Positions 54,601 to 64,000 of a stretch of 64,000 nucleotides of DNA are shown in pieces; position 1 is the first letter of the stretch; every line of letters begins with the position of its first letter. The stretch is from Pratylenchus scribneri (Eukaryota; Nematoda; Chromadorea; Rhabditida; Pratylenchidae). The stretch is from NCBI GenBank assembly GCA_030063045.1, contig JAQSEB010000001.1:1302001-1366000 (forward strand). Reading direction: 5' to 3'. Both the position numbers and the translations under genes were made by a program. The notes below the pieces were generated by a model, which saw nothing but the letters and a program-made list of their open reading frames with translations, searched no databases and was not told the origin of the DNA.

Positions 54601-55913
54601 ACTGATTTGAAGAAATGTTGGTGGCCAAATTTGACTACTTGAGGCAGAGGAAGAAGATGCCAATTTTGGATTTGAGCTAGTCGTCGAGAATGAGGACATT
54701 GAAGATGAGGATGAAGACGGAGTGGATGGACGAGAAGTTGGGGCAATGGAGGAGGAAGTGAGTACGGCACTGATGAAAGGTGGAGCTGAAAATAGGTGAA
54801 ATGGAATGAATGGAAAAGACGAAATGGGACGTTTCTATATTGATGTTTCAGTACATGCGCCATTCTTATGGCCAAGGCTCAACAAGGAAGTAACTAATTC
54901 AAGAAGGCGATATGCCATTCGTAAGCTCTAAATATCCATTAAAAAGTGGCTAGGTAATTTTTTGAAATTTTAAAATTTTATATAAATAGGCGGTTTCCTT
55001 AAAAAAAATTCTGGTTTATAATTCTTAAAGACATGTAACTTTTTCAAAATTATGATTTAATAAAATTTAATATGGCCACTTTGTAGAGGAAACTCAGACC
55101 TTTAAAATGGCATATCGCCTCCAGAATTCATTATTACCTCATTTCATTATGGGCTAAAAACCGATGTATGTATTCATTAGGCGCCGATTGAGTATCTGTT
55201 CCTTTCTTTTAGCCATATCTCAGCGAGGCATTGGCCAATTCAGGAAGGCAATATACCATTCGAAAGCACTAAATTTCTATTAAAAAGTGGCTTAATTTTT
55301 TCATTAAATTTAGAATATTTTGTAAGGCGGCTTTTCCTCAAATAATTCTGGTTTATAATACTTAAAGGCATGTAACTTTTTTAAATCCCAGATTTTATAA
55401 AATTTATTAAGGCAACTTTGTAGAGGACACTTTTGGCTTTCAAAGATTATATTGCCTTCCCTGATTGGCTATTGCCTCGCTAATCTATGACCGACAGAAT
55501 AGTCCAGGTACTAAAATGGCTGTACTGAAAGGGCCCCAAACCGGGAAAAGAGGAAGCGATAATTTTATTAGCTGTCAAAAGTGATTATGCAAATGGCCTC
55601 CGATGCACTCACCTATTTTCCTCCTTCCCCCTCCTTTTTGGCCGCCGCCACCTTTGCCGGTTGTGCTATTTGTCCTTGCATTCTTGGCATTGGTATTTGT
55701 CCTTCCACTTCCTCTCCTTCCTCCTCCCACTGTTGAATCGCCAGATTTTAGTCTTTGATAGAGGAGGGCAATCTCCTCCCTTGGCAATTCATCGGCCATT
55801 ATCAATTGTTCCGAATATTCAGTGAAGGCAATTGAAGTTTGTACAAAGAGGAAGAATATCAACAAGGGAAATGGCAAAAAGGAGGCGGAAATGGCCGATT
55901 TTTTCCTTCTCAT
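48695..55913 (-). CDS. Muscarinic (G-protein-linked) acetylcholine receptor, GAR type
   Basis: Class A GPCR for acetylcholine. Order from 55913: signal peptide ([19 protein letters not shown]), long Gly/Ser-rich extracellular N-terminus in two exons, TM1 ([20 protein letters not shown]), TM2 exon near 54400 ([14 protein letters not shown]), TM3 ([20 protein letters not shown] then [14 protein letters not shown], with the ligand Asp and DRY), TM4 ([12 protein letters not shown]), TM5 ([16 protein letters not shown]), a very long third loop over 53270-51900, then after an array-filled intron TM6 ([20 protein letters not shown]), TM7 ([19 protein letters not shown]) and a basic tail. These motifs are specific to muscarinic receptors. 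GAR-1/2/3 subtype is not decided. Introns hold A4, B10 and B11. Confidence 0.88.
49310..51880 (-). repeat. 27/33-bp minisatellite array in the muscarinic receptor intron
   Basis: About 85 units built from ATCCTTTGTAAAACATTGAC and CAATTACA, with one or two CAATTA hexamers (27 or 33 bp). Because both lengths divide by three, two reverse frames and one forward frame stay open for more than 850 codons; the frame continuous with the upstream exon encodes CNCQCFTKD repeats. I treat it as intron: an AG/GTTGGC donor (about 51904) and AACAG acceptor (about 49257) join the third loop to TM6 in phase. Unrelated to the CAGGCGGAATT family. Confidence 0.9.
53824..54168. mobile_element. Family A foldback/MITE, copy A4
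   Basis: Left TACTTGACGCCTTTTATAAT, AAAGAGCAGATTCTTGGCTA; right GGATAACCGAGAATCTGTTC, AAACAGCGACAAATTGGG. More diverged than A3. In an intron of the muscarinic receptor. Confidence 0.75.
54843..55175. mobile_element. Family B MITE, copy B10
   Basis: Left GTTTCAGTACATGCGCCATT, GAAGGCGATATGCC; right GGCATATCGCCTCC. Abuts B11 in the second intron of the muscarinic receptor. Confidence 0.7.
55180..55535. mobile_element. Family B MITE, copy B11
   Basis: Left CGCCGATTGAGTATCTG, GGAAGGCAATATACC; right ATATTGCCTTCCCTGATTGG, GGTACTAAAATGGCTGTAC. Same intron as B10. Confidence 0.7.
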
Positions 55914-57349
55914 CTTCTTCTAGTTCTTCCGGTAGCACCCATTAATAATTTTGGGGAAAAGGCCATAATTCTAAAAAAGTAATTTGGGATGGGAATATAA
56001 AATTCAATCAAATGAGGGAATTGAACATTGAAAGCGAAATAAAATGAAAGGATGGAATCCAATGAAAAGGGCGGTGCAATTTCGTGCCAAATGACAATTG
56101 ACAATGTGAATCCGAAAACTCATTTTGGCACCAAAAAGATGCGCTTTTTTCAAGTTCTCTACACACTTTTCCTTACCAATATTTGGCATCAATTGAAAAA
56201 TTGGTTTTGGACGAGATGTGAGGGAAATAGCAGAAAATGCCTTAAAATGGGCCCATTTTTGAGTAGGGAAAAGGACATTGGGATTGGAAAGTTTTGGCTG
56301 CCGATTTATTCGGCCAAATGAGCGGAAACAAATTGGCACAAAGAAAAATGTGGCCTTTTACTGACCCTGTCTATGGCTGCTTTCAAAGAATCAATTTTGG
56401 GTCAAAAAATTGTTAAATGAATGGAAAATATTATTGAAAGGTAGGGGAAGGAGGAATATGCGGACTTGGCAAATATTGAGCTGGCAAATTTAGCGAACGG
56501 AAGGGTCATAGGAAAAATAAACATAATAATAATATTTTTTGTTTCCGCCTCCAACAATTCCTCCGCTTCAATTCCCCGCACAAATCAATTAGGAAAAGGG
56601 GGAAAAGAGGGCAGCAGGCGGGGATTGAGCCCCCCAAAAAAGTCCACAGCTTAATTGTCCTTTCCTCCATTCCAACTAAATCCTTGGCAAACTTGGTCGG
56701 GACGGGTGCCGTCGCCCCAATTCTATGGCCGCAGGCGCCAATTGGTGGCCATTTTGACTCTTCAATCGAATTTAGTGGGTGGCAAAAAATGGAAGGGGGA
56801 GGAGGCGAAAAAAGGGGAGGAAAAAGGAAGAAAAGTGCCAAATGTCAAAAGAATTAGCCGCTGGGTTTCCTTCTTCCTTCCATCCAAATCCTCGTTTTCT
56901 GGATCCTTTTTAGGGGGATTTTTGAGTTAAAAAAGAGACATGGTTGCTTGGTGTATTTTTTTTGTCCCAATGCCAAATGAAAATTTCAACAACCAAAAGC
57001 AAACAAAAAGAGCAAAGAATCCATCCTTTCTTGCCAAAAAGGTTCAAGGGGTTTGTGGTTAGTTTGTGGTTTTGGTCAGCTGTTTGTTGCAAAAATTGGC
57101 CTTGAGGGAATATGAAATTCCCACGGGAATTTTTACGTTAAATTTCCCTTACCCAATCCCCCACCTTTCCTTTGCCCAACAGACAATGAAGCCAACTCAA
57201 ATATTATAATGGGAATTGTGCCGAAAATTAGGTAGGAATGTTATGGCTTATCGCTTATGACTTATGAGGGTGGGTGGGAATATTCGTCAATGATCAGCAG
57301 ATTTGTGGATGGATTAAAATTTAATAAAAATTGGAAACTCCGCTATTTT
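55914..57349 (+). other. Intergenic upstream of the muscarinic receptor
   Basis: Only short frames without splice partners or domains (for example 56052-56321 and 56655-56930 forward). G/A-rich stretches at 56590-56620 and 56790-56840. Probable promoter side of the receptor; no defined site seen. Confidence 0.5.
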
Positions 57350-57995
57350 ATTTCCGCCTGGTTGACTAAGTTTTAATAATTCCGCCTGTTTTAAGAATAA
57401 TTCCGCCTGTTTGACTAAGTTTTAATAATTCCGCCTGGTTGACTAAGTTTTAATAATTCCGTCTGTTTTAAGAATAATTCCGCCTGTTTGACTAAGTTTT
57501 AATAATTCCGCCTGATTGACTAAGTTTTAATAATTCCGCCTGTTTTAAGAATAATTCCGCCTGTTTGACTAAGTTTTAATAATTCCGCCTGGTTGACTAA
57601 GTTTTAATAATTCCGCCTGTTTTAAGAATAATTCCGCCTGTTTGACTAAGTTTTAATAATTCCGCCTGTTTGACTAAGTTTTAATAATTCCGCCTGTTTG
57701 ACTAAGTTTTAATAATTCCGCCTGTTTGACTAAGTTTTAATAATTCCGCCTGTTTGACTAAGTTTTAATAATTCCGCCTGGTTGACTAAGTTTTAATAAT
57801 TCCGCCTGTTTTAAGAATAATTCCGCCTGTTTGACTAAGTTTTAATAATTCCGCCTGGTTGACTAAGTTTTAATAATTCCGCCTGTTTTAAGAATAATTC
57901 CGCCTGTTTGACTAAGTTTTAATAATTCCGCCTGGTTGACTAAGTTTTAATAATTCCGCCTGGTTGACTAAGTTTTAATAATTCCGCCTGGTTAA
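57350..57995 (+). repeat. Minisatellite array, shared-core family, spacer type I
   Basis: About 25 units of AATTCCGCCTG with GTTGACTAAGTTTTAAT or TTTGACTAAGTTTTAAT, interleaved with the short TTTTAAGAATA spacer. Much of it repeats the three-unit pattern long-short-long. Intergenic. Confidence 0.97.
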
Positions 57996-60251
57996 CTTCC
58001 CAACATTTAATTCCCCTTTGTTTCTTAGATTTATTAAAATTAAAAGTTGGAATGTTGGATGGTTGAAACCTTATGGAATAGAATTGGTCAAAGTTGACTT
58101 TAAACCGGGATTTTCATAAAATCCGGTTTTCGATTATCTTGGTTCGTTTGAGCAAAAATCCCAATTCAGTTTTTAATTTCACTGATGGAACGACTTTCTT
58201 TGAACAACCTTATTTTGGACCATTGATTGACAATGCTTTTGTGTGCTATAATCCTGTGCTTCTGTTTGGAAAGGAGTGAAATTTTGGGGGTAAAATTGTT
58301 TATGGTGGTTTTGAGAAGGGTGGCGGGGAAGGGAAATGACTGGCTTTGAAAACCCCGAAAGGATTAGGGGTTTGAATGCCAATGGGAGAAGAATGGCTGG
58401 ACTTGTTTGAGGGATTTTGAAGTGCCATAAACTAACTATGGCATGCCGCCCTCCCATTCTTGTGTGTTTTGAATTGTTCTACCATTTTTGTGCTTCCACT
58501 ATATTCATTTATAAGATGAGCAAAGGATGAAGGGAATTCCAAATAAAAAGGGCTACTGAAGTGTCCCTTACCCCCATTTTTATTATTTTTTCAACCCTTT
58601 TTTTGAATCTGGGCCAGAAAATATGTGCGGAGAAAACTTTTGATTGACGCAGCCAATATCTAAGTATTATAATAACAATGGCTTTTTTGAGAATTGGATA
58701 AAATTTGATGATGATGGAAAAGAGACTTAAACATGTGGAAAATGGGATGGAATTTATTGGATGAAGCAATAAAATGAATATTGGCTTATTTGTGTCACCG
58801 TATGTGTCCGCTTTTTCAGTTTATTGTAAATAAGGGAAATATTTATTTGGCCATAAGATTCTAACAGTCCATGCTTTGTCATAGACCCCCAAACTGTATA
58901 TATCCGATCAATAGATCTTGTTAAGAAGCCTTGTTTGATAATAAATTTGCAGAGGTTTAACCAATTTTAAATAAGTTTTGAATCAGAGACCCTAAGATGG
59001 TTTAAGTGGTTTAATACCTAACATTTTTGATTAAACCATAAAACAAATTATAAACCAATCGACGGGTCTTGATTAGATTTATCGATTGGATATAGGGTTT
59101 GGATAGAGCTAATCATTGAACCGCGTTACAAGCTTTTCGACATTTTCAATGGGTTTTTGCCAAATGCTATATCAATGAAAATTTATAATGAATTTAATGA
59201 GAATATTGGGAAATGAATAATATCCATCATTCGGTTAACAAAAAATTTTTTAGCGAAACACAAACATTGTCCTCATTTTTTGATAATCGATCTGTGATTG
59301 AATTGAATAGATTGACAGAGAATTGACAGAGGAGGGATGAATCGGAATTCGGAATTCGGAATTAAGCGGCCAAATAGATTGAAAAGAGATGAGGAGGACT
59401 TGTCCTCTAATCAAAAAAGCCCTTCAAGTTCCAATTTCCCCTTCAATTTTATCCAAAAAGCAATTGGCCAAAAAATCGAGACGGAAGGACGAATAACATT
59501 TGAAGACAGTTGCTCTTCTGATTTATCAATTCTTCTTTCTTATTCATTTCCTTAGGGCAATTCAGCCGCAATTTGTCACTTTCTCGAATTTTTATTATTC
59601 AATCAAACGACATTGGCATTAAACAAGGAATTATAAAGGCCAATTTTTCATTCATATTCCATCAAATTTGACCAAAAAAATGACTAATTATAATTAATAT
59701 TGTATTTAAAAATTTAATTAATTATATGTAATATATATATATTAAATTTTTATTTATGTTTTCCTTGTGAAATGGATGCTGAAAAATGAAACTGAAATTA
59801 GAAAAAGCCATGCTATGTTCGCCTCCAACATATGTATTTATTCAAATTCAATAGCTGTGTTACCTGTGAATTTAATACTAAAATGAATGGAGAGAAAATG
59901 GAAATTCCCACTTGAGCAGAGTAAAATGCAAATATGTACAAGGCAAAGGCAATGAGAAAATGGATTGTGTGTCATTGGTGTTAGCTTATTTGGCCAGATA
60001 GTGACAGCCGTTTTGGTACTAGAAAGCCAAATGAATTCTCTGCTTTTGATGAATATATTGCCATGGAAGCCTTTTCCCTCCACTCTCATTCCACATTCAT
60101 TTATTTCCTCAAAGTTAATTGTTTCTATTATTTTCCCATAAAACATAAAAAAATAAGCTCATAGTCAGCTAATTTCATGATTTAGTTTGTAAAAAACATT
60201 CAAATTACGGCGCAGGTGCAAAAAACAAATTGCATCAAAAGAAGGAAGGAA
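57996..60251 (+). other. Intergenic, 2.3 kb
   Basis: AT-rich. A frame at 59337-59555 (MNRNSEFGIKRPNRLKRDEE...) could be an upstream exon of the EF-hand gene but has no clear donor. Nothing else supported; repeats of GGAATTCGGAATTCGGAATT lie near 59342. Confidence 0.4.
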
Positions 60252-61858
60252 ATGAATATGCGAATGAGTGCCCACGAATTAGTTGTAGCCGGAATGTCGC
60301 TGAACGATGCCCAACAACAAAGTTCTGGCCGAAGGCAAAGCAACTCTCGCAATCGGACACCATTATTTGGCGGCGGAATGAACACCCATCATCATCATCA
60401 GGGAAGCAGTGGACGAGCAATTTTTGGCGCAACTTTTAGGGTTCGTTTATTATTTTTTACAAAATAAAATGTCTCAAAAATGGCTAAAATGTGTCGATAA
60501 TAAAATTGCTGGAAGGGAGCATTTTCCATCCATTGAGGGCTCCTTTTCCATAAGATGCTTTGAATTCGCCCTTTGAGGGAATTTGGCCTATTATTTTCAT
60601 CCAAGGCTGGAATCCCCCTCCCTTTTACCTATTCAATTCCGTGTTTACCCCTCTACCTAGCTTGGCATCCCATTAACGACCTCAGTGCAGTGGCCACCAA
60701 AAATGGTGGATTCCGTGGCAAAGAAACATTCCAAAAATTCCCCATTATTGGAAAGAAGAATAGAAATCGGAAGAAATATTACAAACCGCGTTGAAAATTT
60801 TACCATTGCCGAACAAAAAATTGCCTCTAACCCTCCATCCTCCTCCCAAAATAATCAACAACAAATTGTGACGACTGGGCGAAGGCAAAATAGTACCAAT
60901 ATTAGTGGGAGGAGTCGAATAGGTTGGATTAGGGGATCGTCGAGAAGGCGATCCACCACATTGACAACAACAAACACATCCACCATAACATCATTCCGGA
61001 ATAATTATTTCTATTCACTTGACCAAGCGGACAGCAAAGATAAGGAAAGCAGAAAAAGTTTTCGTTCTGTTCAGGGCAAATTCTCGGAGCACAATTCGGA
61101 GGACGGAAGCCAAATACCGTTGATCACAAAATTGGACAAATACACACAAGAGGAACTGAGAGAATATAGACAGGCAAGCAAATTTAATTTACCGTAAATA
61201 CTCTATTAGAAAGATGCCCCAGGGCTTGTAATTTATCGTAAATTATTATTAGAAGCCTCGTGGATTCTAATTTTCAGAAACTCTCCAAAGATAAAGATAT
61301 ATTTTATTATAGGGGACTTAGAAATATTGGAGAATCTACGGTATAAAATATTTTAACAATTTTAATAGATCAATTTTAAAGGTTTTTGACATGTTTGACG
61401 CAGACAGAAGTGGCGCAATTGGATTGGATGAATTGGAAAGTGCAATCACAAATTTGGGAATGGACCCAAAACAAATTGATGTTGAAATGTTGATGAAGGA
61501 AGCGGACAAACGAGGAAATCATCAAATTGATTTTGATGAGGTGCCTTGGGGGCAAAATGAATCCGGCAATGATTTTACTACCGTAATTTAGTTTTGTGAA
61601 GTGATGAAGGCGACCAGTGAAAAAACTCAAAGTTGGAATGAAGTAATCAAAGAATGTTTCAATGTTTTTGATCGGGTATTTCCATATTTTTATTCCATTT
61701 TAAAATTGAGAAATGATTTAGAGTGAATCTGGCCTCGTTTCCAAAAAGGACTTTGAATTTGTTTTGGTAAATAATAAATGGGAAAATATTTGGAAAATAA
61801 TTAATTTCTCAAATTTTAGCGAGAACTTGGCGACATCCAGAATGGAAGATTAATCGAC
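60252..61858 (+). CDS. Calmodulin-like EF-hand protein with long N-terminal extension (partial)
   Basis: Calcium sensor. Exons: about 60252-60438 (MNMRMSAHELVVAGMSLNDA..., Ser/Arg/His-rich), 60686-61173 (Ser/Thr-rich, ending LDKYTQEELREYRQ), 61382-61541, about 61590-61674, 61722-61766, 61820-61858. The core resembles calmodulin: VFDMFDADRSGAIGLDELES (canonical first loop), MKEADKRGNHQIDFDEF (second loop degenerate: no Asp at position 3, His for Gly), VFDRSESGLVSKKDFEFVL (third loop near-canonical), RELGDIQNGRLID. The next donor GTGAGT leads into the array at 62147, so the fourth EF-hand lies beyond the window. The 61174 intron begins with GC. Roughly 200 residues of extension are unlike calmodulin itself. 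Confidence 0.75.
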
Positions 61859-62146
61859 GTGAGTATATTTATTTAAATATTAAATTGATAAAAATAAAAT
61901 TTTGAGCACAAAATTGTAAATTATTTTTTGGGAACAAAAACAAAATATATCGTATTAATTCCCCGTGGGTATTTCGATAGAAATATGTATGATTCAGGTG
62001 ATGGCAATTTCGATTCAGTTCAGAATAATTGAATTAGTTTAGATTTTTCAAATTTAAAATATTTCCGATAAGTGGTCAAAAATATGGCCAATGATCCTTT
62101 CAATGAATTTATATCGCAGGGAATTATTGACTCCAAAAATTGGAAG

Positions 62147-64000
62147 AGGCGGAATTAAAACTTAGTCAAACAGGCGGAATTATTAAAACTTAGTTAGTCA
62201 AACAGGCGGAATTATTAAAACTAGTCAACCAGGCGGAATTATTAAAACTTAGTCAAACAGGCGGAATTATTAAAACTTAGTCAAACAGGCGGAATTATTA
62301 AAACTAGTCAACCAGGCGGAATTATCAAAACTTAGTCAAACAGGCGGAATTATTTAAAACTTAGTCAACCAGGCGGAATTATTAAAACTTAGTCAAACAG
62401 GCGGAATTATTTAAAACTTAGTCAACCAGGCGGAATTATTAAAACTTAGTCAAACAGGCGGAATTATTAAAACTTAGTTAGTCAACCAGGCGGAATTATT
62501 AAAACTTAGTCAACCAGGCGGAATTATTAAAACTTAGTCAAACAGGCGGAATTATTAAAACTTAGTCAAACAGGCGGAATTATTAAAACTTAGTCAAACA
62601 GGCGGAATTATTAAAACTTAGTCAAACAGGCGGAATTATTAAAACTAGTCAACCAGGCGGAATTATTAAAACTTAGTCAAACAGGCGGAATTATTAAAAC
62701 TTAGTCAAACAGGCGGAATTATCAAAACTTAGTCAAACAGGCGGAATTATTAAAACTTAGTCAAACAGGCGGAATTATTAAAACTTAGTCAAACAGGCGG
62801 AATTATTAAAACTTAGTCAAACAGGCGGAATTATTAAAACTTAGTCAAACAGGCGGAATTATTAAAACTAGTCAACCAGGCGGAATTATTAAAACTTAGT
62901 CAAACAGGCGGAATTATTAAAACTTAGTCAAACAGGCGGAATTATTAAAACTAGTCAACCAGGCGGAATTATTAAAACTTAGTCAAACAGGCGGAATTAT
63001 TAAAACTTAGTCAAACAGGCGGAATTATCAAAACTTAGTCAAACAGGCGGAATTATTAAAACTTAGTCAAACAGGCGGAATTATTAAAACTTAGTCAACC
63101 AGGCGGAATTATTAAAACTTAGTCAACCAGGCGGAATTATTAAAACTTACTCAAACAGGCGGAATTATTAAAACTTAGTTAGTCAACCAGGCGGAATTAT
63201 TAAAACTTAGTCAAACAGGCGGAATTATTAAAACTTAGTTAGTCAACCAGGCGGAATTATTAAAACTTAGTCAAACAGGCGGAATTATTAAAACTTAGTC
63301 AAACAGGCGGAATTATTAAAACTTAGTCAAACAGGCGGAATTATTAAAACTAGTCAACCAGGCGGAATTATTAAAACTTAGTCAACCAGGCGGAATTATT
63401 AAAACTTAGTCAAACAGGCGGAATTATTAAAACTTAGTCAAACAGGCGGAATTATTAAAACTTAGTCAAACAGGCGGAATTATTAAAACTTAGTCAAACA
63501 GGCGGAATTATTAAAACTTAGTCAAACAGGCGGAATTATCAAAACTTAGTCAAACAGGCGGAATTATTAAAACTTAGTCAAACAGGCGGAATTATTAAAA
63601 CTAGTCAACCAGGCGGAATTATTAAAACTTAGTCAAACAGGCGGAATTATTAAAACTTAGTCAAACAGGCGGAATTATCAAAACTTAGTCAAACAGGCGG
63701 AATTATTAAAACTTAGTCAAACAGGCGGAATTATTAAAACTTAGTCAACCAGGCGGAATTATTAAAACTTAGTCAACCAGGCGGAATTATTAAAACTTAG
63801 TCAAACAGGCGGAATTATTAAAACTTAGTCAAACAGGCGGAATTATTAAAACTTAGTCAAACAGGCGGAATTATTAAAACTTAGTCAAACAGGCGGAATT
63901 ATTAAAACTAGTCAACCAGGCGGAATTATTAAAACTTAGTCAAACAGGCGGAATTATTAAAACTTAGTCAAACAGGCGGAATTATCAAAACTTAGTCAAA
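62147..64000 (+). repeat. Minisatellite array, shared-core family, spacer type I (inverted), runs off the window
   Basis: At least 66 units of CAGGCGGAATTAT plus TAAAACTTAGTCAAA (28 bp). Variants (AACTAGTCAACC, ATTATCAAAAC, TTAGTTAGTC) recur in the same order, for example near 62950 and 63600, so longer blocks have been copied. It lies in an intron of the EF-hand gene. Confidence 0.97.

Overview
The window is nuclear DNA of a nematode, most likely a clade IV tylenchomorph (cyst- or root-knot-nematode-like); the species cannot be fixed from sequence alone. The grounds are a ground-like (hedgehog-related) gene, a DAF-12/NHR-8-type receptor with the CESCKAFFRR P-box, a ZYG-8-type doublecortin kinase, very short AT-rich introns (about 40-50 nt) ending in TTTTAG, and an unusually high number of GC-AG introns. 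No prokaryotic feature is present.

Layout. 75-3627 (-) folliculin-interacting protein; 4372-5623 (+) tetraspanin; 6044-7492 (+) PIG-S; 7662-8030 (-) possible small secreted protein; 8088-12228 (+) carboxylesterase-like membrane protein without a catalytic serine; 12371-13240 (-) and 13361-13606 (+) uncertain ORFs; 13790-17082 (-) CUB plus C-type lectin transmembrane receptor; 17962-25930 (-) secreted multi-Kazal protein; 26961-30501 (-) ZYG-8/DCLK kinase; 31555-34550 (-) alpha-tubulin, head to head with 35079-38533 (+) nuclear receptor; 38992-39267 (+) small secreted protein; 39481-43432 (-) ground-like protein; 45310-45783 (-) and 46135-46479 (-) small membrane proteins; 46835-48532 (+) trimethyllysine dioxygenase; 48695-55913 (-) muscarinic acetylcholine receptor; 60252 to beyond the right edge (+) calmodulin-like EF-hand protein. 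The genes are unrelated in pathway; I see no operon.

Repeats shape the window. Seven separate minisatellite arrays (10.66, 15.6, 18.84, 36.17, 44.08, 57.35 and 62.15 kb; about 7 kb in total) have three different spacer types but the same core, CAGGCGGAATTAT or its complement. Five of them sit inside introns. An unrelated 2.6-kb array of 27/33-bp units fills an intron of the muscarinic receptor. There are also four copies of one foldback/MITE family (A), eleven of a second (B), three of a third dispersed repeat (C), and three tRNA-derived SINE-like elements, again mostly in introns. Exon joins were worked out by hand from splice consensus, frame and family similarity, so exon edges are predictions.
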